A DNA stretch of 64,000 bases from Oceanobacter sp045430275 (GTDB lineage: Bacteria; Pseudomonadota; Gammaproteobacteria; Pseudomonadales; Oceanobacteraceae), in NCBI GenBank assembly GCA_045430275.1, contig JAILXU010000014.1, forward strand, positions 40,341 through 104,340, in the 5' to 3' direction. Under the pieces are notes generated by a model, which did not search any database, was not told the origin of the DNA, and was given only the letters and a program-made list of their open reading frames with translations. Of this stretch, positions 34,912 to 42,227 are shown in pieces. The translations under genes were made by a program, and so were the position numbers. Numbering within the stretch: position 1 is the first letter of the stretch; each line of letters opens with the position of its first letter.

Positions 34912-36855
34912 ATGTCCAACATTATAGAAGTTGAGCGATTCAGCCGGGGAACGCAGCAGCAATCGTTCAGTGGTTATATCGCCACCAGCCCTACTGCCCT
35001 TGCGAACGCCGCCCGAGAACACATCCGCCTGAAAGGGGCCGTCCCTCACGGTTTCCTGCCCGATGATATTGAACGCTCCTGGCGGCGCAGTCTGGATGCC
35101 GGAGTACAGTTCAACAGTTGCCTGTCGGATTGTCTCGACACCCAGAGCAGCACGACCGACGTATTGAATGCCCATGAGCTGCTGGTACAAAGCTCAATTC
35201 CCGAGATGGACACGCTGTCGCAGTATTTTGGCGACCGAGCGTTGTTATTGCTGGCCTCGGCTGAAGCCCACGTGCTGCATGTGCAAGGTGGCAAGGACAT
35301 TCTGGATACGCCGCTTGGGCGTTATCTGCGTCTGGGGATCACCTGGCAGGAAGACATGTTCGGCACCAATGCGCTGGGCACGGTGATTGTCGAGCGCAAG
35401 CCGGTACATCTGAATCTGGGTGAGCATTATCTGGAACCGCTGGCATCTTACGCCTGTTCAGCGGTGCCGATCAGAGATGCTTATGGCCAGTTGAGTGGCG
35501 TTCTGGATATTACTCGCAGCGCGGGCATGTCGCATTCCCAGGATACGCTGGGGTTGATGATGTACGCCGCGCGCAACATTGAAAGCCGCCTGTTTCAAAG
35601 TCAGTTTGCCCAATACACCATTCTGGCGTTCCATACCGGACGCCATTATTTGCGTTCCTCCTGTCAGGGACTGCTGGCCGTGGATGACCGGGGCCATATT
35701 GTCGGTATTAATCAGCCTGGCTGCTTGCTGTTGGGGCAGGAGCGCCAGACGTTGATTGGCTTGCCACTGGAAACCCTGTTTCAGCAATCGCTGACTCGGC
35801 TGCTGGATGGCTGTCGTCAGGCCATTGGCCAGCGCATGTTGCCGCTGGGCAAGATCTACTACGAGTTTGTCAATTTGCGCCGTCGTCCTCTGTTCTCTGG
35901 TGTCAGCCAGTCTCGCCCGAGTGCTGACGATACCCCCGCAGAATATGAACTGCACGCCATGGCGCCGTCGATGCAACGCTCGTTTGTGATGGCAACCAAG
36001 GCGCTGGATCAGGCCATCCCGGTGTTGCTGCTGGGAGAAACCGGAACCGGTAAGGAAGTCGCGGCCCAGACGTTGCACAACAGCAGCCAGCGTCGGGGCA
36101 AGCCGTTTGTGGCGATTAACTGTGCGGCCATCCCGGAGAATCTGATTGAGTCGGAGCTGTTCGGTTATTGCGATGGCGCATTTACCGGCGCGCGCAAAGG
36201 CGGCATGAAAGGCCGCTTGCTGCAGGCCAACGGCGGCACCCTGTTTCTGGATGAAATCGGCGATATGCCGCTGGAATTACAAGCGCGTTTGTTGCGAGTG
36301 CTGCAGGAACGCAAGGTGCAGCCACTCGGTGGTGGAGACGAACAGGCACTGGACGTGCAACTGATCGGGGCTACGCACCGGCAACTGTCGCAGCGGGTGG
36401 CAGAAGGTCTGTTCCGCGAAGACCTCTATTATCGTCTGAACGGCGTCACCATCACCTTACCCGCCCTGCGCGAACGTTCGGATTTCTGTCGTCTGGTCGA
36501 GAGCCTGACGGCAAGACAGGGGCGCACGGATGTCAGTGTCGAAAGCTCGTTGATGGCACGTCTCAAGCACTATCCGTGGCCGGGCAATATTCGCCAGCTC
36601 CAGATGGTACTGCAAGTAGCGCTGGCCTTTATGGAAGCGGACGAAACCCTGCTGACCGAAGAGCATCTGACCCCGGATTTTCTCAGCCAGTTAAGCGAAC
36701 CGCCAAAGAAAAACGGATCGCTGCAGGAAAGTGAAGCCAGTCTGATTCGTCAGGCGCTCGACAAGCATAATGGCAACGTCTCGGCGGCGGCATCGGCACT
36801 CGGTATCAGTCGTGCGACCCTGTATCGCAAGCTCAAGGACGTGAAATATGGCTGA
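34912..36855 (+). CDS. Sigma-54-dependent activator (AcoR-like: GAF, PAS, AAA+, Fis HTH)
   Basis: 647 residues from ATG 34912 (GGAGAA nine bases upstream; a GTG at 34909 is also possible). The N-terminal part resembles AcoR-type activators: a start with the DDIERSWRRSLDAGV segment, and a GAF domain (TNALGTVIVERKPVHL). A PAS-like domain follows (GLLAVDDRGHIVGINQPG). The AAA+ domain has Walker A GETGTGKE and loop GAFTGARKGG. The C-terminal Fis HTH is NVSAAASALGISRATLYRKL. It should open sigma-54 promoters, and the perfect one at 23301 before the aldehyde dehydrogenase is the obvious target. The ligand may be an alcohol, aldehyde or amine. qhpF starts 12 bases downstream, so they share a transcript. 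Confidence 0.88.
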   Translation: MSNIIEVERFSRGTQQQSFSGYIATSPTALANAAREHIRLKGAVPHGFLPDDIERSWRRSLDAGVQFNSCLSDCLDTQSSTTDVLNAHELLVQSSIPEMDTLSQYFGDRALLLLASAEAHVLHVQGGKDILDTPLGRYLRLGITWQEDMFGTNALGTVIVERKPVHLNLGEHYLEPLASYACSAVPIRDAYGQLSGVLDITRSAGMSHSQDTLGLMMYAARNIESRLFQSQFAQYTILAFHTGRHYLRSSCQGLLAVDDRGHIVGINQPGCLLLGQERQTLIGLPLETLFQQSLTRLLDGCRQAIGQRMLPLGKIYYEFVNLRRRPLFSGVSQSRPSADDTPAEYELHAMAPSMQRSFVMATKALDQAIPVLLLGETGTGKEVAAQTLHNSSQRRGKPFVAINCAAIPENLIESELFGYCDGAFTGARKGGMKGRLLQANGGTLFLDEIGDMPLELQARLLRVLQERKVQPLGGGDEQALDVQLIGATHRQLSQRVAEGLFREDLYYRLNGVTITLPALRERSDFCRLVESLTARQGRTDVSVESSLMARLKHYPWPGNIRQLQMVLQVALAFMEADETLLTEEHLTPDFLSQLSEPPKKNGSLQESEASLIRQALDKHNGNVSAAASALGISRATLYRKLKDVKYG

Positions 36856-36867
36856 CGGGAGTCGACG

Positions 36868-38592
36868 ATGTTGAACCGACTGATTGATGCCATTCAAACC
36901 GATAACCGCCCGCAACTGGAGCAAGGCTTTCGCTGGTTGTACAGCTTTGTGAAGCCGCATGCACGTCAGATGGTGGGGCTGTTGTTATTGTCGTTGCTGG
37001 GCACCGGCATTGTGCTGTTGCAGCCCTGGCTGACCAAGCTGCTGATTGATGACGGCTTGCTGGCGCAGGACTATCCGACTCTGCTCAGCATTGCGCTGGT
37101 GATGATCGGCGTGGGCATTGGTGGCACCCTGTTGTCGGGTGTGAACCGCTATCTGCACACCAAACTCTCCGGCACCATTCTGTTTGCGTTGCGTGCGGAC
37201 GTGTATCGGCATTTGCAAACCCTGTCGCCCAACTTCTTTGCCGAGCGTCGTACCGGCGACTTGTTGTCGCGGATGGATGGCGATGTGTCACAGATACAGC
37301 GGTTTGCGGTAGACAGTCTGTTTTCAGCACTCAGTTCGATCATCGGCCTGATCGGCGCTCTGGTGCTGCTGGTAACGCTGTCGTGGCAGCTCTCGCTGCT
37401 GGTGCTGGTGCTGATTCCACTGGAGTTTTTCTGGCTGCGCTGGATGCGGCGCAAGGTCGAGCAGCAAACCCGGCTGACCCGTGAACGGGTAACGGACTTG
37501 TCCAGCTTTCTGATTGAGACCCTGCCAGCGACCAAATTCATTCAGTCCACCGGGCGCGAGCATCACGAACAGCAGCGCCTGGGCCAGTTCAGCGATCGGT
37601 ATCTGAACCAGTTGTTATCGCTGCAGGTAACGGAATTTCTGACTCAGGCGGTGCCCTCAACCCTGACTTCCGTCACCCGTGCCGGCGCGTTTCTGATTGG
37701 CGGCTGGTGGGTGATTCAGGGGCAGTGGCAACTGGGTTCCCTGATTGCATTTTCTACCTATCTCGGCATGGCCACCGGGCCGGTCAACAGTTTGCTGGGG
37801 TTGTACGTGGCGATTCAGCGCATGAGTGTCAGTCTGGTGCGGGTGTCTGAACTGCGTCAGGCCGAGCCGGAGGTCAAACCGCCTGCATCACCACAACTGT
37901 TGCCGGAGCCGGTCTCGGGTACTCTGACGCTGGAGGATGTGGTTTTCGGTTATCCCGGTCGAGATCCTGTCCTGTCGGGCAGCAGTGCGGTGTTTGAGGC
38001 CGGTCAGAAAGTCGCTTTGTCGGGGGCGTCCGGGGTCGGAAAATCGACGCTGATCGACCTGTTGCTGCGCTTTCATGATCCTCACCAGGGCCGCGTAATG
38101 CTCGATGATCTGGACTTGCGACAATTGGAGTTGACCGAGCTGCGTCAGCACATCGCGGTGGTGTCGCAGGATATTGTGCTGTTCCGTGGCAGTCTGCGCG
38201 ACAACCTGCGCTACGCCGCCCCCGATGCCTGTGATCAGGCGGTCATGCAGGCCGTGGCGGATGCACAACTGGAGACGCTGCTAGCGCAGTTACCCGACGG
38301 GCTGGACTCGGTGATTGGTGAGCGCGGCCAGCGCCTGTCGGGTGGCCAGAAGCAACGCATTGCCATCGCCCGTGCCTTGCTGCAACAACCGGCGGTGCTG
38401 GTGCTGGATGAAGCCACCTCGGCGGTGGACGAAGCCACCGAGCAGCAGGTGATCGCCGCCATCGACCAGCTATTCCCTGATACCACCCGGATTCTGATCA
38501 GTCATCGCCCGTCGACGTTGCAGGGGTGTGATCAGCATTGGGTACTGGAAGAGGGGCAACTCAAACCGGTCGGAGAGGTGACGCATGTCTGA
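36868..38592 (+). CDS. qhpF: ABC transporter exporting the modified gamma subunit
   Basis: 574 residues; GGGAG before ATG 36868. A half-size exporter: six membrane helices (~30-310), then an ATPase with Walker A SGASGVGKST, signature LSGGQKQRIAIARALLQ and Walker B AVLVLDEATSAVD. In qhp operons the ABC protein QhpF moves the crosslinked gamma subunit, which lacks a Sec signal, across the inner membrane. Its 3' end overlaps the protease gene by eight bases. As a general lipid A/multidrug-like exporter it would be ambiguous alone; the gene order qhpF-qhpE-qhpG decides. Confidence 0.88.
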   Translation: MLNRLIDAIQTDNRPQLEQGFRWLYSFVKPHARQMVGLLLLSLLGTGIVLLQPWLTKLLIDDGLLAQDYPTLLSIALVMIGVGIGGTLLSGVNRYLHTKLSGTILFALRADVYRHLQTLSPNFFAERRTGDLLSRMDGDVSQIQRFAVDSLFSALSSIIGLIGALVLLVTLSWQLSLLVLVLIPLEFFWLRWMRRKVEQQTRLTRERVTDLSSFLIETLPATKFIQSTGREHHEQQRLGQFSDRYLNQLLSLQVTEFLTQAVPSTLTSVTRAGAFLIGGWWVIQGQWQLGSLIAFSTYLGMATGPVNSLLGLYVAIQRMSVSLVRVSELRQAEPEVKPPASPQLLPEPVSGTLTLEDVVFGYPGRDPVLSGSSAVFEAGQKVALSGASGVGKSTLIDLLLRFHDPHQGRVMLDDLDLRQLELTELRQHIAVVSQDIVLFRGSLRDNLRYAAPDACDQAVMQAVADAQLETLLAQLPDGLDSVIGERGQRLSGGQKQRIAIARALLQQPAVLVLDEATSAVDEATEQQVIAAIDQLFPDTTRILISHRPSTLQGCDQHWVLEEGQLKPVGEVTHV

Positions 38593-39307
38593 TCAGCCGC
38601 ATGGGGTTTCTGGCCAGCCCGTGAAAATCGGCGTTGTAGACAGTGGTGTCTCTTTGGCTCTGCAGCCAGAAGTGATCCGCAGCAGTGCCTTTGTGATCGA
38701 TCAGGATGAGTTATGGCAATCGGATGATGGTGATGACCGGCTGGGCCATGGCAGTCGTGTGATTGAAATTCTGCGCTATTTGGCCCCTTCTGCTGAGATT
38801 ATCAGCGCACGAGTATTCGATCGTGACGGTCGCACAACCGCTTTGCAGGTCGCTGCTGCAATTAACTGGCTGGTGGATCAGAAGGTGGATCTGATCAATC
38901 TGAGCTTGGGGTTACGGGCAGACCGTCCAGTTTTGCGTGAGGCCTGTGAGCATGCGCTGGGGCAAGGCATTGTGTTGTGTGCCTCATCACCGGCTCAGGG
39001 AGAGGCTGTTTTTCCGGCGGCCATTGCTGGTGTGATTCGTGCCACGGGGGATGCCCGCTGTGGTCATGAGGATCTGGTCTGGCTGGACACCCGTCAGGCG
39101 GATGTTGCCGGGTGCGTGTTGCCGCTGTCAAACCAGCGCGGTTTGTCCGGGGCCAGCATGGGCTGCGCTCATGTCACTGGCCATCTGGCACGGCTGAAAC
39201 AACAGGGTGTCTGGAATCAATCCTCATCAGTGCCTGCGGTTCTGGCGGCGGCAGCCCGATGGCAAGGCCGGGAGTACAAGAGCCATGAAGACAAAACCCA
39301 TGAATAG
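38585..39307 (+). CDS. qhpE: Subtilisin-like protease removing the gamma-subunit leader
   Basis: 240 residues, short for the S8 family and without signal peptide or prodomain. The triad is visible: Asp19 (IGVVDSGV), His55 (LGHGSRV) and Ser191 (LSGASMGCAHV). QhpE cleaves the 28-residue leader of QhpC in the cytoplasm after thioether formation. It overlaps qhpF by eight bases and qhpG by 23, so the three maturation genes are tightly coupled. The lack of a signal peptide is consistent with cytoplasmic action. Confidence 0.88.
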   Translation: MSDQPHGVSGQPVKIGVVDSGVSLALQPEVIRSSAFVIDQDELWQSDDGDDRLGHGSRVIEILRYLAPSAEIISARVFDRDGRTTALQVAAAINWLVDQKVDLINLSLGLRADRPVLREACEHALGQGIVLCASSPAQGEAVFPAAIAGVIRATGDARCGHEDLVWLDTRQADVAGCVLPLSNQRGLSGASMGCAHVTGHLARLKQQGVWNQSSSVPAVLAAAARWQGREYKSHEDKTHE

Positions 39308-40625
39308 TATCCGTGTTGTGATACTCGGCGGTGGCCCGGCTGGCTGTACCGTGGCTCTGGGGCTGAAGCGGCTCGGCTATCGGGTAACACTGATTACCGC
39401 AGCCCGGCCCTTCGATGCCATTGAAGGCATTTCCGAGCGGGTGATCAACAGCTTGCAGGCGGTGGGGTTCCGGCGTGCTCTGGCCACCATTGCTGCGCCC
39501 TCGCCACGCCAGGTGACCTGGAATGGTGTCACCAGTGCAGCCAATACGGAACGTCTGATTCCCCGAGCACCGTTTGATCGGGCGATGCTGGACGACCTGC
39601 GCGACAACGGCGTTACGGTGATCAAGGGGCGCATTGGTCAATATCAGCAACAGGCGCGCAGTTACGGCGTTCAGGTGGTGGCCGATGCCGGGGAAGCTAT
39701 GGCAGTCAGCGGTGAGTTTCTGGTAGAGGCTCGAGGTCGGGCAGCTCCGGCAGCAGCGATTGTCCGTGTGCGCAGTGATGAAACCGTCTCCCTGCTGCAA
39801 CGGTGGCAAGGCCCACCACTGGAAGCTCGTTCAGCGGTTGAAAGTTGTCAGGATGGCTGGGCCTGGATGGCCAGCATGCCCGATGGCCAGCGGTATCTGC
39901 AGTTGACGCTGGATGTGGCCAGCGCGGGTTTGCCCGCCAAGTCGCAACTGTCTGACTGGTGTCGGCGGCGTTTTGAAGCACTGGAGCAAGCCCGTCCCTT
40001 TTTGCAACAGGCTGAACCGGTGGGTATTCATGCCCGTGCCTGTACCCAGATTCTGTGTCAGGAGCTGGTGGGGGATAACTGGATTCGGGTTGGAGATGCG
40101 GCCATGGCGGTTGATCCACTGTCGGGCAATGGCATTTTTCAGTCGATGTCGTCGGCGCTGCAAACCCCGGCGGTGATCAATACGCTGATTCAGACCCCGG
40201 AACGCGCAGCGCTGGCGAAGGACTTCTATCAGCAGCGGGTTGAAGGGCTGTTCTACCGCTTTGCCCGTACCGGGCGGGATTTTTGCCGTCAGGAGCAGCA
40301 GTGGCCTGACCGTGCTTTCTGGGCCAAGCGCTGTGACTGGCCAGACAACCAGCCCTTGCATCGGACAGTAACGCCGGATCAGGTTCAGATAGAACGTCGC
40401 CCGGTGATCGAAAACAGCACCATTCGGGCGGCCTGGGTGGCGACCACGCCAGATCAGCCGTTAGGCATCTGGCACATTGACGGGGTTGAACTGGCACCTT
40501 TGATCGAACGCCTGCGGATCAGTCCGCAACCGGCAGTTGATACCCTGAGGAGCCTGTTTCAGCCAGAGCAGGCTCAACGGCTGATTGGCGCATTGGGGAA
40601 TCTGGGAATGATTGCCGTATCTTGA
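39285..40625 (+). CDS. qhpG: FAD-dependent monooxygenase forming the CTQ quinone
   Basis: 446 residues from ATG 39285 (GGGAG ten bases upstream; ATG 39300 is an alternative). N-terminal FAD motif VVILGGGPAGCTVALGLKRLG and second FAD motif WIRVGDAAMAVDPLSGNGIFQSM. It belongs to the tryptophan-halogenase-like/p-hydroxybenzoate hydroxylase superfamily. QhpG hydroxylates the gamma-subunit tryptophan twice on the way to cysteine tryptophylquinone. It is the last gene of the maturation operon and is followed by REP hairpins instead of a T-tailed terminator. Confidence 0.87.
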   Translation: MKTKPMNSIRVVILGGGPAGCTVALGLKRLGYRVTLITAARPFDAIEGISERVINSLQAVGFRRALATIAAPSPRQVTWNGVTSAANTERLIPRAPFDRAMLDDLRDNGVTVIKGRIGQYQQQARSYGVQVVADAGEAMAVSGEFLVEARGRAAPAAAIVRVRSDETVSLLQRWQGPPLEARSAVESCQDGWAWMASMPDGQRYLQLTLDVASAGLPAKSQLSDWCRRRFEALEQARPFLQQAEPVGIHARACTQILCQELVGDNWIRVGDAAMAVDPLSGNGIFQSMSSALQTPAVINTLIQTPERAALAKDFYQQRVEGLFYRFARTGRDFCRQEQQWPDRAFWAKRCDWPDNQPLHRTVTPDQVQIERRPVIENSTIRAAWVATTPDQPLGIWHIDGVELAPLIERLRISPQPAVDTLRSLFQPEQAQRLIGALGNLGMIAVS

Positions 40626-40630
40626 TGGCA

Positions 40631-40706
40631 TAACGCACCCACGCCGGAGCATGGGTGCGAGCATTATTATTAATAGTTGCTGGCTCCCATGCTCCCGCGT
40701 GGGAGC
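40631..40706. repeat. Pair of REP-like palindromes (first flank of the toxin-antitoxin module)
   Basis: Two hairpins. One is GCACCCA...TGGGTGC (40635-40658). The other is GCTCCCA...TGGGAGC (40683-40706), whose centre is in the reverse orientation. The first is repeated almost exactly at 41388-41418. Such paired palindromes are the usual REP/BIME arrangement between operons. Confidence 0.75.
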
Positions 40707-40822
40707 TGAGTGCTTGTCTATATGTTGCGAGAGTGGTTGCAGTTTGTAGGAGTCAAACTCTTACTTCAAAAGACCTTTTAACAGGTCTATTATCAGGTCT
40801 CTACCTGCAGGAGGATGAGTGT

Positions 40823-41071
40823 ATGGCTTCCCTGATTTTGACCGATATGGCCGCCAGTATTTCCGAATTCAAAGCCAATCCGATGAAAGTTGTTGCCAGT
40901 GGCGAGGGGCTGCCCGTGGCGGTTCTGAATCGCAATGAGCCAGCGTTTTATTGTGTGCCAGCCAAAGCCTATGAGGCCATGATGGAGCTGATTGAAGATA
41001 TGGAGCTGGCTGAATTGGCCAAAGAACGGGCAGATGAGGAGTCTGTCAGGGTTTCACTGGATGACTTATGA
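40823..41071 (+). CDS. Antitoxin, Phd/YefM or RelB/StbD-like
   Basis: 82 residues from ATG 40823 with CAGGAGG upstream. The first ~50 residues (SLILTDMAASISEFKANPMKVVAS...GLPVAVLNRNEPAFYCVPAKAYEAMM) match the Phd/YefM-type DNA-binding fold. The acidic C-terminus (LAKERADEESVRVSLDDL) is the part that wraps the toxin. It binds and neutralises the RelE-type toxin encoded by the overlapping downstream gene and represses the operon with it. Confidence 0.87.
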   Translation: MASLILTDMAASISEFKANPMKVVASGEGLPVAVLNRNEPAFYCVPAKAYEAMMELIEDMELAELAKERADEESVRVSLDDL

Positions 41072-41354
41072 GCTGACTTTCAAGAAGTCGGCACTTCGGG
41101 AATGGAAAAAACTGAGTCCTGCCGTCAGAACGCAGTTCAAGAAAGTTCTGGAGCGCAGGCTGATTGAGCCACATGTGCCCTCTGCCCAGCTTTCTGGCGC
41201 GCCGAATCTCTACAAAATCAAGCTCAGGCAATTGGGCTACCGGCTGGTTTATTCGGTATCGGATCAGACGATTACGGTTGATGTGATTGCGGTGGGAAAA
41301 CGCAACCGAAACGAGGTGTATCAGATTGCCTTGTCACGGTTGTCGGATGGATAA
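41061..41354 (+). CDS. RelE/StbE-type mRNA interferase toxin
   Basis: 97 residues from ATG 41061, overlapping the antitoxin stop by 11 bases. TYELTFKKSALREWKKLSP, NLYKIKLRQLGYRLVYSV and VDVIAVGKRNRNEVY are the typical RelE strands and basic residues. RelE toxins cleave mRNA in the ribosome A site. On a plasmid or chromid such a pair aids stable inheritance. The two genes sit alone between near-identical REP hairpins. Confidence 0.88.
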   Translation: MTYELTFKKSALREWKKLSPAVRTQFKKVLERRLIEPHVPSAQLSGAPNLYKIKLRQLGYRLVYSVSDQTITVDVIAVGKRNRNEVYQIALSRLSDG

Positions 41355-41387
41355 GGTTTCGGTTCTTGTGCTCCTGCGAGGGCACTG

Positions 41388-41418
41388 AACGCACCCACGC
41401 CGGAGCATGGGTGCGAGC
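41388..41418. repeat. REP-like palindrome (second flank of the toxin-antitoxin module)
   Basis: GCACCCA (41391-41397) and TGGGTGC (41408-41414), nearly identical over about 30 bases to the copy at 40631-40662. A related hairpin with CGTTCCCA...TGGGAACG occurs at 52211-52238. Confidence 0.75.
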
Positions 41419-41435
41419 TGTCACCGTATTCAGTT

Positions 41436-41846
41436 CTAAGGCAATACACCGTGCTTGCGTAACCAGGCTTCGTCCAGTTCCCAGTACACGCCGGTGACAT
41501 TGGGATCTGACATTACCAACTGGTGGGCATGCGCCTGCCGATCAGCCAACCCTTGCTGGGCTTGTTGATAGCGTTCATCTTCGATGGAAACGCCGTCCAG
41601 TGCTGGATCAATCACCGCAATAATCTCAGGTACGCTGACGTTGGCAGAGCGTGGAGAATTTATCGTGGCCTTGCCGTTTTCAATCCGCAGCACCTTGAAC
41701 TGGTACGGATAGTCTGCCAGATACGTATCGGCCTGAAGCTGTTGATTCAGTGCGCGTACATCGCCGGGCACATAAACCAGCTTGAAAAATAAAAACACGA
41801 TCAATGCCAATAATGCAGCGGCGTATATTTGCATACCTCGGGTCAT
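41436..41846 (-). CDS. Small membrane-anchored protein of unknown function
   Basis: 136 residues from ATG 41846, seven bases after AAAGGAG; a frame extending to 41903 would overlap the cupin gene. One N-terminal membrane segment (IYAAALLALIVFLFFKLVYV) is followed by a periplasmic part of ~110 residues (YQFKVLRIENGKATINSPRS... VYWELDEAWLRKHGVLP). I recognise no domain. It is the third gene of an operon after the OsmC-YcaO and cupin genes, 40 bases past the latter. Confidence 0.7.
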   Translation of the reverse strand: MTRGMQIYAAALLALIVFLFFKLVYVPGDVRALNQQLQADTYLADYPYQFKVLRIENGKATINSPRSANVSVPEIIAVIDPALDGVSIEDERYQQAQQGLADRQAHAHQLVMSDPNVTGVYWELDEAWLRKHGVLP

Positions 41847-41886
41847 GGAATGGCTCCTTTCGGTGGTGTGATCAGTGTGTGGTGGA

Positions 41887-42222
41887 TCAGTTGATGATGC
41901 CAAAATACAGCACCACCAGTTCGGTGGTGCCAGTGTTTCTCAGTTCATGCACTTCGGTCGGTTCGATGGTGATGCAAGCGCCGGGCGTCATTGGCACCAC
42001 CTTGTCATTAACCGCCATGTCACCAGCCCCTGATTCAACAAAAAACACTTCTGTCATATCGCTGTGATTGTGGGCATGAGCGACTTCTCCGGGCGGAAAT
42101 ACCGCCCGCGAAAAATTGGTCAGATGCGGTATCTGACCATTGGGAATGATGAGCTGTTTTTTGATGCTGGCGTTATGAGACACATCAGTGATGGCGATGC
42201 CATCCAGCGTCGTAAAATGCAT
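41887..42222 (-). CDS. Small cupin-domain protein
   Basis: 111 residues, a single conserved barrel. The first cupin motif is HAHNHSDMTEVFFVESGAG and the second is CITIEPTEVHELRNTG, with the His residues that hold a metal. Such proteins are enzymes or small-molecule sensors; the substrate is unknown. It follows the OsmC-YcaO gene after five bases, indicating one transcript. Confidence 0.82.
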   Translation of the reverse strand: MHFTTLDGIAITDVSHNASIKKQLIIPNGQIPHLTNFSRAVFPPGEVAHAHNHSDMTEVFFVESGAGDMAVNDKVVPMTPGACITIEPTEVHELRNTGTTELVVLYFGIIN

Positions 42223-42227
42223 GGTGC

